From positions 1-64,000 of the forward strand of contig SUSV01000007.1 of NCBI GenBank assembly GCA_015063245.1: 64,000 bases of DNA. Direction: 5' to 3'. Positions 28,506 through 37,463 of the stretch are shown here, one piece after another (position 1 is the first letter of the stretch; each line of letters opens with the position of its first letter). The translations under genes and the position numbers were made by a program. A model generated the notes under the pieces. The model was not told where the DNA came from. It ran no database searches and saw nothing but the letters and a program-made list of their open reading frames with translations. This stretch comes from Thermoplasmata archaeon. Its GTDB lineage: Archaea; Thermoplasmatota; Thermoplasmata; Methanomassiliicoccales; Methanomethylophilaceae.

Positions 28506-30773
28506 TCAGAGCAAGGACTTCACATCATCGGAATATTCTTCGAAGACCTCTCCGTTCTCCACGATGCTGTCGTTGAGATGCTGCATCGCCTTGTCGTTGA
28601 TGGAGTCCTCCATGCGGGACATGACCATCCCCTTCTCCCTCAGGAAGGAATCGGCCTTGCCCTCGAGGCATGCCTTCAGATAGCCCTTCTGATTTGGTTC
28701 GAGGCTCTCGGAGAGTCCTGCCCATGAGTTCGAAATCTCCTTTACTGGCTCTTCCTTCTCGACTGGCATCTCATGCTCATGTTCGGACTGCTCCGTGGAC
28801 ATCATCCTGGTGACGGCATTGAGTGCCGATTCTGCTCCGGTGACCGCCTCGCGGTCAAGGATCATGCTGTTCGCCCTACCCTTTATCTCGGCGATCTCCT
28901 TGCCCTCGTACCATTCGTTGACGGTCGCCTGCATCAGGTCCTTTCCATCCATGCCGAAGGATGTGAACTTAGCGATCTTTATCGGCTTGCCCGTCCTTTT
29001 GAGACGGACGGCCCCGAAGGCCGCTTTCATGGCCGATTTCAGGGAATCGTCGAACATCGCGTTGTAGATGTAGTTGCTGTAGCTGAAACGGGCCTTCCTG
29101 TTTATCCCGAAGAACTTCAGGTCATCATAGATGTTGATGACGGTGGCCGTCCTCTCGACATCGCAGTATTTGTCGATGGTGGTGTCCTCCCCCTTCAATT
29201 TGGATTGGACCTTCCTGAGGAACGAGAGCGTTATTCCGATGCAGTCCGCATCGAACTCCTTCGTCATCGTCTTGTCGTTGATGCCCGACAGGAACATCAG
29301 CAGGTTCTTGTCGGGGTGGGTGTCCATCCCTTTGATGAACTGCTCCATCACCAGGCATCCGAGCACGTTGGATTCGTACACGGACGGGTCGGGCATCGGG
29401 AGCTTGTGGGTGACGGCGTACTCGAAGCATGTCTTCCCGACGATGCGGTCCTCGCCGAAGTCGCCGTAGTTGTCGTATAGGCTGGTGAGCTGGTTCATCA
29501 TGTCCTGAGGTTCGGCCTTGATGTTGACCAGCTCGCATAGGTACAGCCACAGGTATCCCGTATCGGTCTCCCCGTAGTTGCCTTTCTTGCACTGTTCCCT
29601 CCAGTAGACGTAATACTTCCTCTGCTCCTCCGAGAACGACCTGTAGTCCGGATTGAGGTACCCTGACGGAACGTAGTTCTGCTTCTCCTTTATGTCCACG
29701 TTCCAATTCCTCTCGATATCGTTCTTGAGATGAGGGCTCACATGCTGTTTCTCCGCATTCTCGTCTATGTTGAGCACCGGTTTGGGCTTGTCCGGCGTTC
29801 CGAACTGGGCCTCGAGCGCAGCTCCCATGTCCACCAACGCCCTCTCCTTGGAGGACATCGATATCCTGGTGGTGCCCCTCCAGACCTTAGGTATGCGCTC
29901 GTACTCCTCTGCACCGTCCTTGGCGATCCTGTCCACGATGGCCCTGAACTCCTTGTTGAACGAGGCCGGTGTGGACGGTCCCCTCTCGCCGATCTCCTTG
30001 CACAGGATCTTCCGGGTGTAGGAGAACAGTCCGAGCATGAATTCTCCGAATATCCCGTCGGTGCGGAGCTTCTCATATGTTATCTGATAATCCTTGTCCT
30101 TCCCGTAGGGCAGGTAGAGGAACACCTTGTACAGCTCGGTGGTCATGCCGTCGGAGTACGTCTGCGCCACTCCCTTCCCCGTGTTCTCGTAGAGGAAGCG
30201 GTCGATGGCCGTGAGGCAGTCGTTGAAGAGCGAGACGTGCCTGAGATTGTCAACACCGTCGGCGTGGACCTTGGGGCCGCCGGAAAGATACCATATCAGC
30301 TCCCTCCCGACCCTCCTCACGGGGTATGACAGGATCTCGGATGTAATCATGAACGACCTGACGGAACCCTTCCCCATCCACATGATAGGGAGGTCCATGT
30401 CATGGACGATCGCATAATCGAACATCGTCGCCGCTATGTCCGACTGCGGCATCCCGTGGAGGCGTGTGCTGTCGAACAGGAGCTTCAGCTCCCTCATGCC
30501 CTCGGCCGGGTCCATGTCGGAATTGATGATCTCGCAGATGCGGAGCTTCACGTAGCCCCTGTCCGATTTCAGGCAGTTGCCGCGGGAGAGCTCGTCCCTC
30601 CAATAGAGGTAATACGCCCTCTGCTGGCGGTCCATGACCGAGAAATCCGCGTTCTTGTGATCGCATTTGACATATTCGCATTCCTCTCCGTGTATGTCCT
30701 TGTACTTCTCGAATTGGGACAAAAGTTCGTCGACGTCGTATCCGCGTTTCTCTTCGTATGGATTGAATGCCAT
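28506..30773 (-). CDS. TerB_N (duplicated) / TerB_C-domain protein
   Basis: DRQQRAYYLYWRDELSRGNCLKSDRGYVKLRICEIIN and SEEQRKYYVYWREQCKKGNYGETDTGYLWLYLCELVN repeats; C-term EKGMVMSRMEDSINDKAMQHL... Confidence 0.7.
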   Translation of the reverse strand: MAFNPYEEKRGYDVDELLSQFEKYKDIHGEECEYVKCDHKNADFSVMDRQQRAYYLYWRDELSRGNCLKSDRGYVKLRICEIINSDMDPAEGMRELKLLFDSTRLHGMPQSDIAATMFDYAIVHDMDLPIMWMGKGSVRSFMITSEILSYPVRRVGRELIWYLSGGPKVHADGVDNLRHVSLFNDCLTAIDRFLYENTGKGVAQTYSDGMTTELYKVFLYLPYGKDKDYQITYEKLRTDGIFGEFMLGLFSYTRKILCKEIGERGPSTPASFNKEFRAIVDRIAKDGAEEYERIPKVWRGTTRISMSSKERALVDMGAALEAQFGTPDKPKPVLNIDENAEKQHVSPHLKNDIERNWNVDIKEKQNYVPSGYLNPDYRSFSEEQRKYYVYWREQCKKGNYGETDTGYLWLYLCELVNIKAEPQDMMNQLTSLYDNYGDFGEDRIVGKTCFEYAVTHKLPMPDPSVYESNVLGCLVMEQFIKGMDTHPDKNLLMFLSGINDKTMTKEFDADCIGITLSFLRKVQSKLKGEDTTIDKYCDVERTATVINIYDDLKFFGINRKARFSYSNYIYNAMFDDSLKSAMKAAFGAVRLKRTGKPIKIAKFTSFGMDGKDLMQATVNEWYEGKEIAEIKGRANSMILDREAVTGAESALNAVTRMMSTEQSEHEHEMPVEKEEPVKEISNSWAGLSESLEPNQKGYLKACLEGKADSFLREKGMVMSRMEDSINDKAMQHLNDSIVENGEVFEEYSDDVKSLL

Positions 30774-30869
30774 GTCGTTTCACTCGCCCCTAAGCAATAG
30801 CACGATAAAAAATGGCGTTAATCCGCCTAAAATTTATACGATTCAATCGGTGTTACGTTGCGGGGAAAT

Positions 30870-32357
30870 ATGAAGGTCGGATTTGACAACGATTTGTATC
30901 TGAAGACACAGTCTGAGCACATCAGAGAGCGCATCGACAAGTTCGGCGGGAAGCTCTATCTGGAATTCGGCGGGAAGCTCTTCGACGATTACCACGCATC
31001 CCGCGTTCTTCCCGGATTCATGCCTGACAGCAAGATCAGGATGCTGATGCAGTTCGGACAGGATGCCGAGGCGATCATAGTGATCAATGCCGAGGACATC
31101 GTCAAGAAGAAGATACGCAAGGATTTCAGCGTCGGATACGACCTGGAGGTGCTGAGGCTCGTGGATATGTTCCTCGACAGGGGGATCGGAGTCACAGGTC
31201 TGGTCATCACCCATTTCAACGGGCAGTCCGAGGCGGAGGCCTTCCAGAAGAAGGCGGAGTCCAACGGGCTTAAGGTCTACAGGCACTACCTCATAGACGG
31301 ATACCCCTCCAATGTCAATCTGATCGCATCGGATGAAGGATACGGAAAGAACGACTATGTCCCCACGACAAAACCCCTTGTGATCGTCACCGCTCCCGGA
31401 CCGGGAAGCGGTAAGATGGCAGTATGTCTGTCGCAGCTGTACCATGAGAAGAAGAGGGGCATCCAGGCGGGATACGCCAAGTTCGAGACCTTCCCCATTT
31501 GGAACCTTCCCCTGAAGCACCCCGTGAACATCGCCTACGAGGCCGCCACGGTGGACCTTGGGGATGTCAATATGATCGATCCATACCATCTCGATGCGTA
31601 TGGCGAGACCACTGTCAACTATAACAGGGATATCGAGATCTTCCCTGTGGTGAATGCGATCCTCGAAGGGGTCCTCGGAAGCTCCCCGTACAAGTCCCCC
31701 ACGGACATGGGGGTGAACATGGCGGGCAACTGCATAATCGATGATGAGATCGTCCGTAAAGCGGCGAACTACGAGATCATCAGGCGCTACTATTCGACGC
31801 TCAGGGACCGCAGAGAGGGAAGAGCGACGCCGGAGACCCTGCTCAAATCCGAGATCTACATGAAGAACGCGGACATCACGCCGGAGTACCGCAAGACCGT
31901 CGCAACAGTGAGGAAGGTCATGACAGAGACCGAGAGGCCGGTCGTCGCAGCGGAGCTCGAGGACGGAAGGATAGTCACCGGAAAGGCGACGCCACTGACA
32001 ACCGCTTCCTCATCGATGATGCTGAACATGCTGAAGGAGATGGCAGGCATAGACGACAGCGTCATGCTGATCTCCAAGGAGGTCATCGAATCCGTTCAGA
32101 GGCTCAAGGTCGACAACCTCGGATACAAGAATCCCCGGCTGCACCTGGACGAGCTCCTGATAGCGCTGTCCATCATAGCCAGGACGGATAAGAATGCCGA
32201 GAAGGCGTTCAGGATGCTCCCCAAGCTCAGGGGGTGCGATGTGCATTCATCGGTCATCCTTTCGGTGGTGGACGAGAATGTCTACAAGAAGCTCGGAATG
32301 AACACCTCGAGCGAGCCCGAGCATCAGACGAAGTGTCTGTTCCACGAGAGCTTCTGA
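30870..32357 (+). CDS. DUF1846 family protein
   Basis: FDNDLYLKTQSEHIRERIDKFGGKLYLEFGGKLFDDYHASRVLPGF..., KPLVIVTAPGPGSGKMAVCLSQLYHE. Confidence 0.88.
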   Translation: MKVGFDNDLYLKTQSEHIRERIDKFGGKLYLEFGGKLFDDYHASRVLPGFMPDSKIRMLMQFGQDAEAIIVINAEDIVKKKIRKDFSVGYDLEVLRLVDMFLDRGIGVTGLVITHFNGQSEAEAFQKKAESNGLKVYRHYLIDGYPSNVNLIASDEGYGKNDYVPTTKPLVIVTAPGPGSGKMAVCLSQLYHEKKRGIQAGYAKFETFPIWNLPLKHPVNIAYEAATVDLGDVNMIDPYHLDAYGETTVNYNRDIEIFPVVNAILEGVLGSSPYKSPTDMGVNMAGNCIIDDEIVRKAANYEIIRRYYSTLRDRREGRATPETLLKSEIYMKNADITPEYRKTVATVRKVMTETERPVVAAELEDGRIVTGKATPLTTASSSMMLNMLKEMAGIDDSVMLISKEVIESVQRLKVDNLGYKNPRLHLDELLIALSIIARTDKNAEKAFRMLPKLRGCDVHSSVILSVVDENVYKKLGMNTSSEPEHQTKCLFHESF

Positions 32358-32383
32358 TTCCGGGGTAAAAAGCCGATAATCAA

Positions 32384-32421
32384 TTTGCTGCATCATTTAC
32401 TAGTGAATTTGATGCAGCAAA
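32384..32421. repeat. 12-bp perfect inverted repeat (operator or terminator)
   Basis: TTTGCTGCATCA ... TGATGCAGCAAA with an ACTAGT centre. Confidence 0.7.
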
Positions 32422-32460
32422 AACATAATTATTATATATTGGCTTACAGTAGTTGCAATA

Positions 32461-33492
32461 GTGCACGTTTTCAACTATAATTTCCTCCGCAATGCTTCGG
32501 TGGATGCGGACATACTCAACAGAGCGACGAATCTCGAGAGGATAAGAGGCGGTATGGTACCGCTCAGCGACAGGCTGTCGAGGACATTGGAGAGACGTGC
32601 GGTCCTCATGTCCGTCATCGATTCCAACGATATCGAAGGGATCCGTACCAGCGAAGAAAGGATGATCAAGATCATCAACAACGTGACGGCCCCACGCGGA
32701 CAAGACGAGGAAGAGATAGCAGGATATCGCGATGCGCTGAGGTACATCCATTCGAAACACGGCAGCATAGTGCTGGACAAGAAGGAGATCCTGAACATCT
32801 ATGGTATGCTGATGATGCACACCAATGCCGAACCCGCATTCAAAACAAGGGACAATGTCATCATCGAAAGGGACATCGAAGGGAATGTGGTGATGGTCCA
32901 TCCGACTGTCCCTTCGGAGCAGACGGAGAGATGCATCGATCAGATGCTGTATTCGTTCTGGGAAGCAAGGAACGACGCCGATATCAACAAGCTGCTTCTG
33001 ATCCCATGCTTCATCATGGACTTCCTTAGGATCCATCCTTTCATAGACGGCAATGGACGCATGTCGAGATTGCTTACGATCCTGCTGCTCTACCAGGAAG
33101 GCTACGAGGTATGCAGATACACATCCATCGAATCCAAGATAAACGCCAGCAAGAGCGATTATTACACGGCCCTGGAGGAATCGGAAATCGGCTGGTTCGA
33201 GAACGAATGCGACTACGGGCCCTTCATCAAGCATTTCCTGGACTGCCTGTTCCTATGCTACAGGGAACTGAATCTTACGGCAGGGACCACGATGGGTAGG
33301 AACGGCACAGGGGATTCGATAGAGGTCTTCATGAGGTCCTGCTACATCCACGTCTCCAAGAAGGACATCTGCATGATGTTCCCTGAAGTTTCGGAGACGA
33401 CTGTGGAAAGGGTGCTGAAGAAGATGTGCGATTCCGGGGAAATCATCAAGGTCGGTGAATCCCGCGCCACGAGATACATTGCAAAAAGATGA
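32461..33492 (+). CDS. Fic family protein with C-terminal winged-helix-like region
   Basis: HPFIDGNGRMSRLLTILLLYQ Fic motif; VIDSNDIEGIRTSEE; GTG start, apparently near-leaderless (TATTATATATT ~30 nt upstream). Confidence 0.9.
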   Translation: MHVFNYNFLRNASVDADILNRATNLERIRGGMVPLSDRLSRTLERRAVLMSVIDSNDIEGIRTSEERMIKIINNVTAPRGQDEEEIAGYRDALRYIHSKHGSIVLDKKEILNIYGMLMMHTNAEPAFKTRDNVIIERDIEGNVVMVHPTVPSEQTERCIDQMLYSFWEARNDADINKLLLIPCFIMDFLRIHPFIDGNGRMSRLLTILLLYQEGYEVCRYTSIESKINASKSDYYTALEESEIGWFENECDYGPFIKHFLDCLFLCYRELNLTAGTTMGRNGTGDSIEVFMRSCYIHVSKKDICMMFPEVSETTVERVLKKMCDSGEIIKVGESRATRYIAKR

Positions 33493-33518
33493 GATGGGCG
33501 GGCGTGAGCCCGGTCCCA

Positions 33519-35426
33519 TCAGAAGAGTTTGAAGACGTTCTCAGAGTATCCGAGCATGTCGTCGACGGGCATCCCTGCCATGAGGAGCGCCTGATCAAGC
33601 ATGATCTGGCTCATTGCCTTGGCCTTCTCCTTGTCCTCTTCAAATGCCTTCTTGAGGGCTTCGAACGCGGGGTGGTTGGGATTGATCTCCAGGACGCGCT
33701 TGGCCTTGACACCCTGTTCAGGTGATCCCGGGATGTTGGCGAAGTATTTCTCCATCTCGAACGAGATGTCTCCCTCCGCGCTCAGGCAGACCGCATGCGT
33801 CTTCAGGTTCCTTGAAAGCTTCACGGATTCCACCTTGTCGCCGAGGGCGTCCTTGACGAAGTCCAGCAGGTCCTTGGATTCCTCCTCCTTGGCCTCGGCC
33901 TCCTTCTTCTCCTCCTCGGTCTCCAGGTCCAGGTCGTTGCTGTTGATGTCGCAGAACTCCTTCTCATCGTAGTTCCTGAGCGTGCGGAGAGTGAACTCGT
34001 CCACCTCCTCTGTGAGGCAGATGATGTCGAATCCCTTGTCACGGACCTGTTCGGCCTTGGGCAGCTGCTTCGCCCTTGCCGCGCTCTCCGCCGTGGCGTA
34101 GAAGATCTTGTCCTGACCTTCCTTCATTCCCTCGACGTACTCCTTCAGGGTGATGGGTTTGTCCTTCTCCATCGAATGGAACAGAATCAGGTCCTTCAGC
34201 AGATCCGCCTTGGCTCCCCAGTCGGCGACGATCGCATACTTGAGCTGGAGCCCGAAGTTCTTGTAGAACTCACCGTATGTCTCCCTGTCGTCCTTGAGGA
34301 TCCTCTCGAGCTCGTTCTTGATCTTTTTCTCCAGGTTGCTCCTGATCATCGATAGCTGACGGTCGTGCTGGAGCATCTCCCTCGAGATGTTCAGGGACAG
34401 GTCCGGCGAGTCCACAATACCCCTCACGAACCTGAAGCAGTCTGGCAGCAGGTCCTTGCACTTGTCCATGATCATGACACCGGACGAGTAGAGCTGGAGC
34501 CCGGGCTCGAACTCCCTGCTGTAGAAGTTGTACGGGGCCACCTTGGGGATGAACAGCATCGCCTTGTAGCTGACGGCTCCCTCGGCATTGACGCGGATGA
34601 CGGAGATGGGCTCCTCATAGTCGTGGAACTTCTCCTTGTAGAACGCCTTGCAGTCATCGTCCGAGACGGATGACTTGTCCCTCTGCCAGATCGGGACCAT
34701 GCTGTTGACGACCTTGTCCTCGATGTGTGTCTTCCATTCCTTCTTGGGAGTGCCGTCCTCGTTCTTCTCGCCGGTCTCCTCCATGTCGCCCTCCTCGAGC
34801 TGCATGTGGATAGGCCACCTGACATAATCGGAATACTTCTTGATGAGATCCTCGAGCGTGTACTCGCTCAGATACTGGCTGTAGTTCTCCCCGCCGTCGT
34901 CCTCACGGATGTGCATGATGACGTCGGTTCCGTACGAATCCCTCTCGCATTCCTTGATCGTGTATCCGTCGGCCCCCTCGCTCGTCCATTTCCAGGCCTG
35001 GTCCTGACCGTAGGCCTTGGATATGACTGTGACCTTGTCCGATACGAGGAAGGATGAGTAGAACCCGACTCCGAACTGTCCGATGATATCGACGTCCTTG
35101 CCCTCCTCGATGTTCTTCTTGAAATCGAGCGATCCGCTGTGGGCGATGACTCCGAGGTTGGAATCCATGTCCTCCTTGGTCATTCCGATACCGTTGTCGG
35201 ATACGGTGACTGTTCCGTTCTCCTTGTCGACGGTCACGTCGATGCGGAAGTCGTCCCTGGAGACGGGGACATCGGATTCCGTGATGGATTTGTAATGAAG
35301 CTTGTCGATTGCATCTGATGCGTTGGAGATGATCTCCCTGAGGAAGATCTCCCTGTGGGTGTAGATGGAGTTGATCATCAGGTCGAGAAGCTGTTTGGAT
35401 TCTGCCTTGAATTGTTTCTTAGTCAT
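33519..35426 (-). CDS. htpG: HSP90-family chaperone HtpG
   Basis: LLDLMINSIYTHREIFLREIISNASDAIDKLHY, VSDNGIGMTKEDM, GQFGVGFYSSFLV. Confidence 0.96.
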   Translation of the reverse strand: MTKKQFKAESKQLLDLMINSIYTHREIFLREIISNASDAIDKLHYKSITESDVPVSRDDFRIDVTVDKENGTVTVSDNGIGMTKEDMDSNLGVIAHSGSLDFKKNIEEGKDVDIIGQFGVGFYSSFLVSDKVTVISKAYGQDQAWKWTSEGADGYTIKECERDSYGTDVIMHIREDDGGENYSQYLSEYTLEDLIKKYSDYVRWPIHMQLEEGDMEETGEKNEDGTPKKEWKTHIEDKVVNSMVPIWQRDKSSVSDDDCKAFYKEKFHDYEEPISVIRVNAEGAVSYKAMLFIPKVAPYNFYSREFEPGLQLYSSGVMIMDKCKDLLPDCFRFVRGIVDSPDLSLNISREMLQHDRQLSMIRSNLEKKIKNELERILKDDRETYGEFYKNFGLQLKYAIVADWGAKADLLKDLILFHSMEKDKPITLKEYVEGMKEGQDKIFYATAESAARAKQLPKAEQVRDKGFDIICLTEEVDEFTLRTLRNYDEKEFCDINSNDLDLETEEEKKEAEAKEEESKDLLDFVKDALGDKVESVKLSRNLKTHAVCLSAEGDISFEMEKYFANIPGSPEQGVKAKRVLEINPNHPAFEALKKAFEEDKEKAKAMSQIMLDQALLMAGMPVDDMLGYSENVFKLF

Positions 35427-35486
35427 TTCAAGAACCTCTGATATGAATCGAATTAGTGTTAGAACTTCTATAAGAATATTTCTAAA

Positions 35487-35506
35487 ATGGGATCGATTGA
35501 TCCCAT
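35487..35506 (-). terminator. Hairpin terminator of the DUF362 gene
   Basis: ATGGGATC-GATT-GATCCCAT followed on the minus strand by a T-rich tail. Confidence 0.5.
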
Positions 35507-35536
35507 AAAGGGTTTGAAGGGGATCCCCCCCCCGTT

Positions 35537-36646
35537 TCAGATCTTGATGAGATCGTATGAGCAGTCTCCGAGACCGATCTTCTTCGCGTGCTCGAAGTGT
35601 GACTGCCAGTGGGTTCCCTTGTTGACAACGGCCAGGATGTCCTCAGGCTTCTTGCCCCCGGTCTCTTTGAAAAGGACGCTTCCCTGGAGCATGGGCTGCT
35701 GCTGTGCCAGCTCTATGCAGGCAAGGTCCAGGGCCACGGGGTCGAAGGATGCGAGGAATCCCACATTGGGGATGATCGGCAGGTCGTTGTGGTCGTGGCA
35801 GTCGCATGTCGGGGAGATGTCCGTCATGAGCGTGATGTTGAAGTTGGGCTTGCCGTCGATGATCGCCTTGGTGTACTCGACGATCTTGGCGTTGACGACA
35901 TCCATCTTCTCATCGTACTGCGCATAGATCGCATCGAAGGGACACATCGCGATGCACCTTCCGCATCCGACGCACTTGCTCTCGTCAAGGGACATCTTCT
36001 TGTCCTCCATGCTGAGCGCCTCCTGGGCGCAGACGGGTCTGCACTTCCCGCATCCCTTGCACAGGTCCTTCTTGATCGCAGGCTTGCCCGAGGTGTGGAG
36101 CTCCATCTTGCCTCTGCGGGATGCACATCCCATACCGAGGTTCTTCAGGGCGCCGCCGAATCCAGTGACCTCATGTCCCTTGAAATGGTTCAGTGTGATG
36201 ATGATGTCGGCATCGGCTATGGCACGTCCGATCTTGGCGGTCTTCGTGTATATACCGTCCTTTACAGGCAATTCCACGTCATCCGACCCCTTCAGACCGT
36301 CAGCGATGATGGTGGGACAGCCTGTGGTGACCGAGTTGAATCCGTTGAGCTCGGCGCACTGCATGTGCTCGACGGCGTTCTTCCTCATTCCGACGTACAG
36401 CGTGTTGCAGTCTGTTATGAAGGGCATCCCTCCCTTGGATTTCACGAAATCGGAGATGATCTTCACATACTGGGGCTTGGGGTAAGATAGGTTGCCGTAC
36501 TCCCCGAAGTGGACCTTGATGGCCACGAACTTCTTCTCCATGTCCACCTTGTCGAGGCCGGCCTCCTTCATCAAATTGTAGATCTTGTTGAGGAGTCCGT
36601 TCCCGTCCTTCGTCCTCATGTCTGTGAAATATACCTTGGATGCCAT
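35537..36646 (-). CDS. DUF362 domain protein with 2x[4Fe-4S] ferredoxin
   Basis: MASKVYFTDMRT start; KDLCKGCGKCRPVCAQEAL, SKCVGCGRCIAMCPFDAI; NHFKGHEVTGFGGALKNLGMG. Confidence 0.88.
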   Translation of the reverse strand: MASKVYFTDMRTKDGNGLLNKIYNLMKEAGLDKVDMEKKFVAIKVHFGEYGNLSYPKPQYVKIISDFVKSKGGMPFITDCNTLYVGMRKNAVEHMQCAELNGFNSVTTGCPTIIADGLKGSDDVELPVKDGIYTKTAKIGRAIADADIIITLNHFKGHEVTGFGGALKNLGMGCASRRGKMELHTSGKPAIKKDLCKGCGKCRPVCAQEALSMEDKKMSLDESKCVGCGRCIAMCPFDAIYAQYDEKMDVVNAKIVEYTKAIIDGKPNFNITLMTDISPTCDCHDHNDLPIIPNVGFLASFDPVALDLACIELAQQQPMLQGSVLFKETGGKKPEDILAVVNKGTHWQSHFEHAKKIGLGDCSYDLIKI

Positions 36647-36737
36647 GCAGTCTAATTGTTGAAAGGTTTTAAAAGGAATTGTCGCAAGGCGCAGTACCGA
36701 GAAAATCATAATCTAATACCGCATAGCAAGGGGTGCC

Positions 36738-37436
36738 ATGGACCTATATGAGCACAATCCTGACGAATCCCGCCGTTTCTTCGCTTTCGATATGTTCGGA
36801 ACGCTGGTCAGGAGCAGGCAGAGGGATATGGACGACCTCTTCCGGGTGTTCTACGGATTCTTTCCGGAACAGGCCCCTGAGAGGATCCAGGAGGAGTACG
36901 AGGTATTCTGCAAGGTTTTCGAGCTCACCCATGAACCCAATTCGGAATACACCATCCCCATGCTCATCGACCATCTGAACTGGGTGTTCGGTACCGACAT
37001 CGACAGCCTCGATGCCGAGGAGAGGATGATGAGGGGGACCAAGATGTTCCTGACCATCGACGGGGTCAAGGACACGCTCGGCTACTTCAAGGAGAGGGGC
37101 TACAAAATAGGGGTCCTGAGCAACACCACATACAGGTCATCTGTGGTCAGAGGGGTCCTGGAGGACAACGGGATATCCGATCTTGTGGACTCTGTCGTGA
37201 CCAGTGCGGAGATCGGTTACAAGAAACCCGATCCAAGGGCGTACGATGCCGTCCTTAGGTCCCTGGGCGCGGAGCGTTCCGACTGCTATTTCGCAGGGGA
37301 CAGCAAGGTCAACGACTACTGCGGCCCGTACGGCTTCGGGATGAAGAGGGTGTTCCTCATCGATCCCTGCGGCGATTGCGGGAGGAGGACCACGGTATCG
37401 TCGATATCCGAGATCCCTTCGCTGTTCCGCGATTGA
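36738..37436 (+). CDS. HAD-superfamily hydrolase
   Basis: FDMFGTLV, GVLSNTTYRSS, GYKKPDPRAYD, YFAGDSKVND. Confidence 0.88.
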   Translation: MDLYEHNPDESRRFFAFDMFGTLVRSRQRDMDDLFRVFYGFFPEQAPERIQEEYEVFCKVFELTHEPNSEYTIPMLIDHLNWVFGTDIDSLDAEERMMRGTKMFLTIDGVKDTLGYFKERGYKIGVLSNTTYRSSVVRGVLEDNGISDLVDSVVTSAEIGYKKPDPRAYDAVLRSLGAERSDCYFAGDSKVNDYCGPYGFGMKRVFLIDPCGDCGRRTTVSSISEIPSLFRD

Positions 37437-37463
37437 TTTATCCTTCGAGATGGATGGGGGAGC

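Noticed and set aside
35525-35533. Run of nine C residues
   Set aside because: Considered as a phase-variable tract, but it lies just outside the DUF362 stop codon and near a terminator hairpin, not in a coding frame or promoter spacer.
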